DNA of 64,000 nucleotides from Heliocidaris tuberculata (taxonomy: Eukaryota; Echinodermata; Echinoidea; Camarodonta; Echinometridae): NCBI GenBank assembly GCA_025618425.1, contig CM046836.1:14782135-14846134 (forward strand), written 5' to 3'. The notes beneath the pieces were generated by a model. That model made no database searches. It had not been told where the DNA came from and saw nothing but the letters and a program-made list of their open reading frames with translations. The position numbers and the translations under genes are program-made. How positions within the stretch are numbered: the stretch's first letter is position 1; every line of letters begins with the position of its first letter. Shown in pieces: positions 10,831 through 23,900 of the stretch.

Positions 10831-12920
10831 ACATCATGCAATAACATGGAACGATCAGAAAATGTGCACAAACTTGAAGAATGTGAAAGGCAATAACTTT
10901 GATAACTACAGTACACAGTGATATGTAAATACCTATAAAACCTAACCTTAATACTACATCACTATGTATTACAGAATGAATACATGTATATAGCTTCTGT
11001 AAAACACATAGCTGATGTGGCATAACACATATGTTACACAACAATTTGCAATCAATTCCATTTATAATCAAAGCAGCATCACTACTTGGACTAGATTACA
11101 TCTCAATGATAATAAATAAGGCAATTATAAAAGTTTCTCTTTGATTTTCATAAAAAGATAATGCACCTCTTCACCACAACTGGAATTAAATAGGAATCAT
11201 CATTAGAATGTTAATTGAATAATTCTACACTAATTCTACACATCTCCCAATCATTCACTTTCAATTGTAAAAACTATAACTATATAAATCTGTATAATAT
11301 AAATATATATTTTAAAAATCAATATTATATTTGTAATTTGATCCTCATCACACAGACATTGTATGAAAGACTCCTTTCCTCCTCCTGATTGATCAATTGC
11401 TCCTTGTGTTATAATTCCAAGGTAAAATGCAGCTAATGATTAGTAAATGATATAATCAATGAATATATTGATGATATATAAATGCATTTAAGTCAATGCC
11501 AATGGTAATAATTTTGGTCTAATCCTGGATTTGATAAGATTTAAACAAGAGTTGCCCTATAAAACAAAATAACAATATAACTCCTTGAAATACATAAGAA
11601 TGTGTATTCGTAGCTGAAAAGGGGCCTTTTCTGAATGCGATGAAGGGGAATTTAAAAAGTAGGAAAATTCCTCTCAGATTTCACGAAATGATCATCATTC
11701 TGCCTGAACCTTTTAAAGTTGTTCCAACAATTTAAAATAGATTTAGATATGATTCAACTAAATGAAGAAAAAAGAGAGAAAAACTGTCCAAACTGTGAAA
11801 TAGTCCCACTGAAAAAAATTACAATAACATCATGAAAATTGTAAAATTCTCCCATATTTTGATATGATTGTTGGGACCACTATACTACCGATGTACAAAG
11901 GCAGTGTGACCAGTATTAAAGCATTTGCATAACATATAATATACCTTATACATTCAACACTACTCACTACTCACAAAACAGTAAATCTGATTCTTTGCAC
12001 GCACATATGTGGAGATGTACAGTATACCGTAAAATGAATCAATGAATTTATCTGAGACATTTAAAATCTCATACATATTCAGACTGAAAGAAAATTTCAC
12101 ATAATTATACATTGTACTCTTGATATATAAAGATATATGTTAGTTTGTGTAAAACCTGATTGAAATTTAAATATATTCAGATTCAAATTAAGCAGTGATA
12201 TAATTTAATTTACCGACACAGCTCTGAGATTACAACCATACTAATACTACATGTACCTCTCTTCTCTCTGACCTTACATACACATATACTGTATGCAAAA
12301 AGAGATAAGACAGTATTACTTCTTCTTTGCTTGATGTCAAAATGACATTACAGCACCTAAATTTTTAAACAAAATGTTCACCATCATGTGTATGTTGATT
12401 TATATATATCAAATGAAAGGAATTGACATAAATGTAAACGAACTAAATGCTCAGGTGACTGAACAAAGATTTGCTACCAAAACAAGCAAGAAAGTCAGGC
12501 AAATATCCATTGTTTATATTGTATGTGAGATTATATATATATATATATATATATATGAGTCAGTAAACAATATATTATATGAAACAATAGATAATATGTA
12601 TGAATACAACAGAATCAGCATTATACAAGATAGTCAGAGTTTTGAGGTGAAACACAATGTCATTCACAAAAAACCAAAAAAAATGTAATAAAAATGAAAT
12701 AAAAAAGAGCGAATGACTGTAAGTACCCTGACAATATCCAAAATCAACCTCATATGTAACAAATATAAGATTATGAAAATACCAATGGGTACATATTTGA
12801 ATATATGATTCCGCATTGTGGAAGTACATTTAGCTGTATTAACTTCACTCGTGATTTACAAAGAAATTTCAAATTACTTTCCACTATTCAAATCTGATGT
12901 AGGAAGAGAAACAAGCATTC
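10830..12920. other. intergenic AT-rich sequence
   Basis: Nothing beyond short microsatellites, including (TA)n at about 12534-12556. Open frames of 80-104 codons have no recognisable motif. Part could be 3' UTR of the ABCA-like gene, which cannot be tested from sequence alone. Confidence 0.45.
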
Positions 12921-12921
12921 T

Positions 12922-13928
12922 GGGGGTCGTTTCATCAAATCAACTCCATGACAGTCGTAACTTTGTCGGCGATCTACGGAAATGTCATGGACTAGACAAA
13001 CTGTTTCACGAAGACATGATAAACAACAAATCAATGATATCAACACTCATCGGCTAAAAAACATAGTCTATATCACAGTCCATTGGATTTATCATCAATT
13101 ACCCAAACAGACTTCGAGGCTCAGTTTTCCCCAAACTGTTCCAAAATGTCAAAAATGGCAGCGAAAATTAATACTTATGATACAAACATCCCGTTTTCAT
13201 GAAAAGATGTGTTATTTATGGCATCTTAGAATTTATAAAATTGAGAAAACTCGAGGATGCTTTTGCGATGTACGAATCTAGATTTGTAAATAACAGGATA
13301 CCGTAATTGACTAATTATGGAAAGAAGACCCAAATTGTGTACACTTTAGAGAAAATGATTGAATTATGACCCAATTCTTTATATTCAGTTATAAAAAATA
13401 CATTTAATATTATTTATATAAAAGTATTTCGTGAAAAGGGAAAAATACAGGGAAAATACATACATGATAAATTGTCGTCATTTAAATTGGTCTGTATATT
13501 CAGACTGTTCCGTTTTAGACGCTTTTTCTATGGTTTGTGAGTATTTTTAATATTAATCTCATTTACTTGTTGGAGGGTCAAGAAGTCATAAGAATATATT
13601 TTCTGTCTGTAAAATATTTCTTAAAAAACATTAGTAAAACTATTTGATAAAAAGAATGATAAAGAAATGTGCTTGGAGATCAGGGAATAATTTTGTCTTA
13701 AAACTTACATCTTTGACTTTTTCACAGCCCATAGACTAACTAAAAGCTGGCTTGTGATGGCGTTCTAAAAAGATATGACAGGTTTGGAGTACCAACAAGT
13801 CACTTGTCAGGGAAGTTGTGGCTGATCTTCGCAAATACGGCTTTGTGAAACAGTTAGCGGACAAGTTGAGTGACTGCGTCGAGATGTCGCTGATCTTGTC
13901 GTTATGACGATTTGATGAAACGACCCCA
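12922..13928. mobile_element. 1-kb element with CGTTTCATCAAAT terminal inverted repeats
   Basis: The left end GGGGTCGTTTCATCAAATC (12923) is the exact inverse of the right end GATTTGATGAAACGACCCC (to 13927). Subterminal GAC/GTC-rich segments are also partly inverted. The interior is AT-rich and non-coding: a non-autonomous DNA transposon. Its tips resemble those at 25087-25227 and 42140-42279. Confidence 0.75.
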
Positions 13929-14544
13929 GGTAGACATAAATAATATTATTACATCATAAATGTGTTTATATCAGACACATTTTTTTTCCTATTGTTTGTT
14001 TAATATCAAAAATTTTGTTTATTTACTTTTTTTTTAAATTGAGTTTTAGCATTAAGACATGCACATCCTCATTTCTTTAAATTTCATTTTTAAAAGTGCA
14101 GCTGTCTCAATAGACTGAGCTACACAACAGGTCAAACTCACTGCAATGCATGTACACTAGGACACGAAAACTTACTGTTCAATCTGTACTTTTCTGTTGT
14201 TTTCACCTGTGTGCATATGCACTACATGTCCCTACATTAATTTACAAAACAGCAGAACCAATTCACCAAACAGTATATTGTAAATATCATATTATCTTTT
14301 GTTGTGAGAAAGGGTTAAAACATGTTAAATCACTGTTATCTATTTACTTATTTTTGTAATGCATGTACTTCTACATTTTGTATATGAAAGCAAAATAGGT
14401 GATAAACCTTCCCGAATAAAAGGGTCATACTTGTAATGCCAATAAAAACAGCAGGGAAGGGGGAAGGAGGGGGGCTCTAGACTTGCCTCCTGCTCAACAA
14501 CTGCATTTTCCTCATCACAGAGATCCCACTGTCATCATAGGAAC

Positions 14545-14745
14545 ATAGAGTGAAACCTGCTTTAGCCACTACCTGTATAGAAAGACCACTTGTCTATAAA
14601 GCTCACACTTCTTGTTTCTCTTGAGTAAAATTTCTCATTGCAACGTGTGCTTCAGGAACCTGTGCATTACGACCACCTGCTTATAAAGAACACTTTTCTT
14701 GTCTCCCTTGAGCGGTCTTTATATACAGGTTGCACTGTATTTGGC
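14545..14745 (-). repeat. dispersed repeat related to 3405-3570
   Basis: Carries GAAACCTGCTTTAG..., GTATAGAAAGACCAC and TTGTCTCCCTTGAG segments found inverted at 3405-3570. It ends about 30 bases before the stop codon of the ABCA-like gene, so it probably lies in its 3' UTR. Confidence 0.6.
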
Positions 14746-14773
14746 ATTTGAGGGTGAAGGCTTGGGTGGGGGC

Positions 14774-14929
14774 TTAGACATCCATATTGACAGATATCTG
14801 CGGTTTGGGGGTATGTCGCACACTGTGTCTGCTGCTAGATCGACTGCCCCCGTTCTCCTGGGCGACAGTCATCAGCTCCTCCTCCTCATCCAGATTATCC
14901 ACCTGCGTCTTGGCAAACTCTATGAACAC
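14774..14929 (-). CDS. ABCA3-like: ABCA-like last coding exon and stop
   Basis: This is 156 bases: [20 protein letters not shown], a Ser/Arg-rich stretch ([13 protein letters not shown]) and the end [12 protein letters not shown] then TAA. VF(I/L)xFA completes the family signature. The tail is variable in the family. The final Met-Asp-Val fits a class II PDZ-ligand pattern (hydrophobic-x-hydrophobic), which is only an inference. Confidence 0.92.
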   Translation of the reverse strand: MFIEFAKTQVDNLDEEEELMTVAQENGGSRSSSRHSVRHTPKPQISVNMDV

Positions 14930-17900
14930 CTGGGCACAGAGAGAAAGAGAGAGGCAAATTGGCAACGCATGAATTTGTGACCATCATGTCAATAGTCACT
15001 CTATCTGCACAGATGCCTACATGTACATGTAATTACACTCCAGTCTAGAATTTTTCAAATTTCAAATTTGCAATCCGTGTAGGTCGGTCGAAAATTTTCA
15101 TTGCTGCTTATCAACTGTAAAGTCTGGAATGTATGATATCATATTAAAGTAATGGTCGAGATTGCCATTTTGAAGTACATTTCATAATGCATTTACAAAA
15201 TTACAGGAGTGGCACACACATGGCTACAATTTCTACATAGAATTTTCATATAGCATTTTCAAAGTCACTGGAGTGGCATACATGTACATGTATACATGTG
15301 CATGGCTACAATTTTTTCCATTGTGATATACATGTACGTACAATATAAGTACATTTAAGATTAAATAGCTTAACACGAGGGGTTAACCTAAACTGACGGC
15401 AAGACTCTAGCATCCTTTAAAAATCACCTGTTCCATTCAACATGCTTATACACAAATTAGAATATTGGAAAGCAATATTAATGCACAAATTTTAGCACAT
15501 ATTTTTAGCACTCTGTTTAATAACATCATCATGACAAAATTATCATTTTCAGAGACATTTCGATTTGTAAAAATGATATTTCATGCAAACATAATTATCT
15601 CACTTGCCTGCAGTATAATTTTGAATAATGACCTACATTACACATACATTGTATATGAAACAATTTGATACAGAAGTGCAAAACACATGAATATTGCACT
15701 AAAATTGCAAGAAAAATTACCTGTTCTAATGTAGTTTGACTGAAGCTGTACTCCTCAATTCCATAATCTTGTTTACCTGCAACAAAATGTTAATATGTTG
15801 AGTGTACTGAAATTAACTAGCATCAAAACAAAATCATGTAAATTCTCTTTAGGCTCAATTGCATTTCTAAATTTCACTTAGTAATGAAATCATTTGAGGG
15901 TAATATCTTAGGTCTAATAAAACATAATTAATGATTGTATATCCCAATCTGAATGACTATGAATGACTACCTGATGATAGTTTTGTAGGTTTGTAATCAC
16001 ATGGGGTGAGTGACGGTCAGACGAGGGGGGGGGGGGGGGGGAGCTGTATAGGGAAGGGGTACCGATTTCATTTGTTTGCATGTAGCTCTCCTAGATTTAA
16101 AGATTTCTTGCCCAAAAATGAAGGAATGGGGGGGGGGGGGGTGAGGGGGAGTTGCCATATTCAGGTGGCATACTGTCTGGGGGCAGTTCTCCTAAACTCA
16201 AATATTTACTGGAGAACGGGGGTAAGTTGTCATATTTGCTTTGGGTTAGTACCTGAAGGTAGACAATCCTCCTCGGTGTATATATTTCATGCTAGGGGTG
16301 GGGGCAGGGGTGGAGTGGAGGGTGACACGACATTTGCTCCGCCGTCCATATCTCGAAAGGTCAAAGGTTAAGGTCAAGGTCATGATTTGGTTTTTTGTGC
16401 AGGATAATGTGAAGATTAAGATTAAGATTAGGATAAGGATTAGGGTTAGGGTTAGGGTTAGGTTTAGGTTTAGGATTAACATGGCAAAAATAGACCGGAG
16501 CAATTGTCGCAGGAGCAAATGTCATGGAACCGGAGTGGAGAGGTGGAGGGGCAATTTGTCATATTTGGATGACTGTCTTGGGACATTTTTCCTATACTAA
16601 ATTATATTATGCCAAGGGGGGGGGGGGGGGCACGTGTCTTATTAAAGTGACTGTTTGAGGCAGCTCTTCTAAACTAAAAAATCATGGAGACATCTCACCC
16701 TGTTCCAGGAAGGCAAAGACAGTCGAGAGCGTGATGTCGCTGTCGCGAGGGATTTTGTACGTGATACGTTCGGCAAAGCTCTCCGTGACCTCCGCCTGGG
16801 GGATCAGGAACATGACCTGCTTGTGAAGAACATCCATCTTTTCATCCAGGATGTCCAGGATGGCCACATTGGTCTGGTCACCAGTGTAGTACTGGACACC
16901 AGGGTTGAGCTTGATCTCCAGGATGTAGCCTCCGCCGTACTTGTCCTTCAGATGCTGCGTGGTGCCCAGGCATCTACACGTGGGTATGAGACAATGACAG
17001 AGAATGTACAAGAAAATAAAGAGGGGTCAAAACAACTAGAAAACTATCACTGGAAATGCTAGAATGCCCAGCAATACCCATTTACCACTGGAAAAGCATC
17101 AAAAAAGGAAAACTGTGGAGGTAATTTGCTATAATCAACGTTTTGCCAACCTTTCAACTGTCTACTGTCCTGGCCCTGATGCTGATACATGTATAGTGTA
17201 TTCGTCTTTGGTGTGTGCAAAGCAAGTATATACAGAGGGAAGCATCATTCATAAGTGCTTTGGGCACATCAAAGTCTGACTGAAATGTGAAACCCAGAAA
17301 GACTGATGTAACCTACTGTGAACACTTGATCCTGATATCATTCTCTTATGCATTATGGCTTGTAAGCTGAAGTACACATCCTAATAATTACAGAAAAAAG
17401 TTATGGTCATGCTATTGCATTGTGAAAGAAACTGTCTCAAAGTAATTGGGAAATGTTGATCATGTCCACATAAGAACTGGTGTGTACTGTGAGGTTTTGG
17501 AATCATCAAAATGATAAGAAGTTGACCAAATCTTTGCTGAAAAGCACACACTGCACACAGAAAGGGATACATGGGAATGTACACATGTACATGTAGCAAT
17601 GAATGTTCGCCCCAAACACTTTAGCTATTTTGAATATGAGGGCATTTGAAGAGCAATCCTTTTCAAGGGATATTTCTAATATGATGTTCTTCTGAACTCC
17701 CATAAATGAAATGAGAAAGCTCACAAATTATTTTTCACCTTTCCCAGAACACAACCTTCTCTTTATTACTCATTTTTACGTTCAAGTGTGATTTAAATCA
17801 TTCAGCAAGACATTAATCTACACTTTGCCACTCTCCACCCAGGTGAGATAAATGGGCATTCTGGACTAACCTGAGTTGACCCTGGATCATGATGCCAACC

Positions 17901-20900
17901 CTAGAGCAGACAGCATCAGCCTCCTCCATGGAATGGGTCGTCAAGATGGCTCCTTTCTTCTCCAGGAAACTGGAGGTGATGACATTCCTGGCATTGAAAA
18001 AATAGAGATGGATAAATAATTCAGACTGCATTGCAATTCGGGAAAACGTCAGGAAAAGAGATTCAATCAACATGACCATGTTCAGTGCATGTCACACCTC
18101 ACCGATAACGCAACTATTGCAAGATTTTTGCATTAAAGGCACACCCTACAGCTGCGCTACTATTAATAAACACAAGCATACTCACACATTTAAACAACAT
18201 AGTACGGTATACCTTGAATTGAAAATCTTGTTATTGTAATCATTATCGGTGTGGTCTGGCCCAGCCCTTCAGCAGCATGTTTTGGCCTATTTCTGATGAT
18301 AACACAAATCAATACGATTTATTCTTCATGATACATAACAAATCATGAGGTTGATCTCAACGGCCACAAACATCATCACCACCACCAACACCACCACCGT
18401 TACCACCATCACATCAATATCACCATCATTATCATCACCATTGCCATCACTATCACCACCACCACCACTACCACCAACACTACCATCACCGTCATCATCA
18501 CCACCACTATCACCACCACCACCATCACCACCACTATCACCACCACCACTATCACCACCACCACCACCACCACTATCACCACCACCACCATCACCACATC
18601 CATCATCACTACCACCACCACCACCACCACCACCATCACCACCACTATCACCACCACCACTATCACCACCATCACCACCACCATCACCACCACCACCATC
18701 ACCACCACAACCATCACCAACCATCACCACCACCACCACCACCATCACCACCATCACCACCACCACTATCACCACCACCATCACCATCACCACCACCACC
18801 ACCATCACCATCACCACCACCACCACCACCACCACCATCATCACCACCACCATCACCACCACCACTATCACCACCACCATCACCACCACCATCACCACCA
18901 CTATCACCACCACAACCATCACCACCACCATCACCACCACCACTACCACCACCACTATCACCACCACCACCACCACTATCACCACCACTATCACCACCAC
19001 CACCATCACCACCACTATCACCACCACCACCATCACCACCACCATCACCACATCCATCATCACCACCACCACCACCACCACCACCACTATCACCATCACC
19101 ACCATCACCACCACTATCACCACCACCACCATCACCACCACCATCACCACATCCATCATCACCACCACCACCATCACTACCACCACCACTATCACCACCA
19201 CCACCATCACCACCACTATCACCACCACCACCATCACCACCACCATCACCACATCCATCATCACCACCACCACCACCACCACCACCACTATCACCACCAC
19301 CACCATCACCACCACTATCACCACCACCACCATCACCACCACCACCACCACCACCATCACCACCACCACCACCATCACCACCACCATCACCATCACCACC
19401 ATCATCACCACCACCATCACCACCACCACTATCACCACCACCATCACCACCACCATCACCACCATTATCACCACCACAACCATCACCACCACCATCACCA
19501 CCACCACTACCACCACCACTATCACCACCACCACCACCACTATCACCACCACTATCACCACTATCACCACCATCACCACCACTATCACCACCACCACCAT
19601 CACCACCACCATCACCACATCCATCATCACCATCACCACCACCACCACCACCACCACCATCACCACCACCATCACCACATCCATCATCACCACCACCACC
19701 ACCACCACCACTACATCCATCTCCATCTTACCAGAGGAATCTCTTGGAGCTGGGATCCATACCGGTAGAGGGTTCATCCAGCAGAACAATCTTAGGATTA
19801 CCCAGCATGCTCAAGGCAAAGCACAGCTAATCATAAAAGATATAAAACCCACATAAATTTCATTAATTTCCTTCAAAAGTGCAACTTATCCTACATGTAA
19901 GTTAAGTCACATGATAAATAAACTTAAATTGCGCAAAAGTATGTGGAGGGACACCTCCCCCAACAGCTTTAAATGACAAGTGAATTAGGATCTTGGAGTC
20001 ACAATAATTAGCCTTTACAGACCCAGACCCTAAATAAACTGAACTCACACAGGTGACCTTGTTATTGAGAGTCATACCATTGTAGATCTTAAGGCAATAG
20101 ATTCTACATAACTATTAGGGCTAAGATTCTAAAAAGCTGCCTATATTTGTGACCAGGTTTAAACCTCACTAAGATACAGTGCTTTGCAAACCTAGTGTCA
20201 GACTCAACTAAGCATCCTAAACATCAAACAAACTTGGACATGACCACCAGGGGATGATCGCATACCATTTCAATAGTCTATTAACTTAGCTAGTGTATGC
20301 GTAATGTGGTCTGCTTTGGAGAATGTGTGCTATTAAAGGATTTCACAAGATTTCATGAAAAATTATTTCCCTGATGAAAAGAATCCTTCTAGTTTCTTAA
20401 TACCTTTCTTTTGGTTCCTCCTGACAAGTCCTTGGCTTTCTTATCAGCATGCTCCATTACTCCAATAGCAGACATGAAACTGGGCATAAAAATAGAAGGA
20501 AATTGAATATATTCTTCATTTCTAAAAATGGTTGAAGACACTTGAAGACACTTTCCATTTTCATATCACCTGCCTTTCTAATGAATAAGTCATCAATAGG
20601 TTACAGCCTATATGGAGTTCTTGGAGTTCTTGGAGTTCTTGAAAAAGTAAAATGTGTCGGGGGGGGGGGGGGGGGATAAATGGAAGGAAGAAGAGGGAGA
20701 AAGAAAGCGGGAGAAAGAAAGCGGGAGAAAAAAAGAGGGGAAAGAAGCACTTTCATTCACTATATACAAAGCACAATTCCCGCAGAGCTGCCAACTTAAA
20801 TATCCACCTTTCAGGAAGAATTTACAGAGAAATCAGGGAGATCTTTCTCTATTACACACAATTCAATGGAAGAAATCAATGTATGAATCAGGGAGATTGT

Positions 20901-23900
20901 TGAAAATCTGGCGTTTTTCACTCTAAAATCAGCTAATTTTCAGGGAGTCTCCCTGACAATCAGGGAGACTTGGCAGCTCTGTTCCCGACTATATTACTCT
21001 CAGAAAAGACACTAACAGGTTAAGAAAAACTCTTCTATTAAAATTTGACTTATATGTTTGATGGTCTAAGTTCCACTAAATTGGTAGAAGCCGAGATATT
21101 ATATTCCAATGAATGAGGGGCAACTATCAACCATATAAACCTCTGTACCAAATCCATCAGAGTCCCCATAGTTGGCTTTAAAGGGATCCCATCACCCAGA
21201 AATATTTTGCTGCATATTTTCAGTTCCATCTCATTACACAATGTTACCTTCTATTAAGGAGATATTGCAAGTTTACATACACTCTCAATATTAGCAGAAA
21301 CATGCCTTGTGAGTAGACTGGTTGATGCACTTGTACAAACTCATCTAGAAAAGGTTTGACAAGGATTATGTGCTTGTGGTTTAATGTTATGCTTTATTTT
21401 CTTCATACTTCGCTGTTAACCCATAGAATGATGGCTAAAGTTTTTTTTAGTTTTTTTTTCTTTCTTTTTTTAATACACATATACTGTACATGTACCTGGA
21501 CAAGCTGTACACACATTAACAAGTGAATGAGTAAATTACGCAATGCGTAATAAATGTCCCCGCCGGAAGTGCAGATCTGTGGAAATTAACTAGCCTGAAC
21601 CTTAAATCTTCAGTGAAAAACTTTAGTGAATAAAATAATAATGTTACTGCATGCAAAAGAAGAGAATACCAACAATGCATGTATACAACTGAAATATAAA
21701 ACATGAAAACATTATGAACCTTCAGCCATTTTGAATAAATTTGCATAAATTTGCATGAATAATGAATTTCAAAATTCTGTGTAGAAGTTTGGAAGCCCCC
21801 ACCCAGCCCTATCAGATGAAACAATCGGAATCAAAAATCCGATGTGAAATAGAGGAGAAGTAGCATTTTTCGTCAATTTTGAATAAATTTGCATAAATTT
21901 GCATAATTAATGAATTTCAAAATTCTGTGTAGAAGTTTGGAAGCCCCCACCCAGCCCTATCAGATAAAACAATCGGAATCAAAATCCGATGTGAAATAGA
22001 GGAGAAGTAGCATTTTTCGTCAATTTTGAATAAATTTGCATAAATTTGCATAATTAATGAATTTCAAAATTCTGTGTAGAAGTTTGGAAGCCCCCACCCA
22101 GCCCTATCAGATAAAACAATCGGAATCAAAATCCGATGTGAAATAGAGGAGAAGTAGCATTTTTCGTCACTTTTGAATAAATTTGCATGAATTTGCATAA
22201 TTAATAAATTTCACGATTCTGTGTAGAAGTTTGGAAGTCCTCACCAAGCCCTATCAGATAAAACAATCAGAATCAAAATCGGCCAAGAAATGACGGAGAA
22301 GTAGCATTTTCTAACATTTGAGCACACACGGACAGACGGACGGACGGACGGACGGACGGACGGACGGACACACACACACACACACGCACGCACACACGAA
22401 CAGAGCCCGTTTCATAGTCCCCTCGCGAACTTCGTTCGGCGGGGACAATTATTTTGATTGGTTCCCTTTCACAGAACTTTTTGATGACTCAGAAGAATGC
22501 AGAATCCCTGCAACCATACAAACGAGCAAACTTACTTATCAGCAATTTGCCTCCTATCAGCGGGATGGATGCCTTTGAATCCAGCGAAACCTTCCAGATG
22601 TTCTCTCATTGTGATGTCCTGCCAAAGGGGATCAATCTGAGGGCAGTATCCCATGGAATTGTATGCTTCACTCAAAGCGGACGAAACGTCATACCCTCCT
22701 ACACGAACCTGAACAAGGGAGAATCCTCTCTAAAATTAATTCTGTATCATTCTTCTATTTTCACGACAATTCATTCATGAACCCATCGTCCACTGAATTC
22801 TCTCACTCCTATAAAGGCTTGATTTAAAGGCTTAATACATGAACCACACTGGTTCCTGTAGGCAATGGGTAGCAAAGCACATACCTTATTAACATAGTGA
22901 ATATCAACCCAGTGTTATTTCAGGCTGAAGTCTATGGAAAATGCATGTTACACCGCAATCAAATGGGTTAAACAATTCCAAAATTTCCAATATAACTCTT
23001 ATTGAAAGAATCACATATATTGCAAGTGTATACCCACTACTCCATGTACATTCAGAGCATAGCCTGTACCAGTGTGAAGGAAAGGGGTTGTTGACTGCTG
23101 CATAAAAACGAATACTCTCCTGGTCTATCGTCCCCCATAAAAACTACCCCAAGGACAATTACTTCCCCCCCCCCCTACCTCCCTGGGAAAATTCCTCACA
23201 AAAATTACCCCTACCCTGCCACAATACCCCAACAATACCCCTAGCTACCACACCTTGGACAAATACATCTAAAAAAAAATTAACCGAATTACTCTCAAAA
23301 AGCTACCTAGGGAGAAATAAGAGTGAAGTTGATTGGGGGGGGGGGGGGGGGGAGGGGGTGTGAATTGTCTCAGGGGTAATTTTCCAGAGGACGAGGGGTT
23401 ATCAAAAGTTCTCATTTTGTGCCCATCCTCACCTGTCCCGTGGTGGCCTCGGTGTCTGCTGTCACCACATTCATAGTAGTAGTTTTGCCAGCCTCGTTGG
23501 GTCCCAGTAGACCGAACACCTCACCAGTCTGCACCGTCAGAGACAGGTTACGCACCGCCACCTTGGTGGTCTCTTTCACGTCTCCACCACAGGAGTCACC
23601 TTTCGTCCTCTTCACAAACTCTTTCCTCAGCTCAGAGATGGCCACCGCAGAGGACTTTTGAGATGAAATAATAACAGATTTGTATAAGCCAACTATGTGG
23701 CCCTAAGGTGATCCAACACTTGCTCTGGACTTCACTTCTTTAAGATTTTAAAGTTAGAGCTTGGGTTGCTATTGGGGTTCAATTTACATGTAGGTTTAGG
23801 GTTAGGATAAGGTATAGTGTTGTATCCTGGGTTGAAAGTAAGAAGTTAAGAACTTGACTAGTGAAAGAAATTGACCTAAGAGCACATGTCACTGAAACAT

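Noticed and set aside
18326..19856. Long open frames of 487 and 503 codons on both strands
   Set aside because: They lie in the CAC/CAT triplet array. A three-base period keeps all frames open, and the residues are only Thr/Ile/Ser/Pro or Val/Met/Gly.
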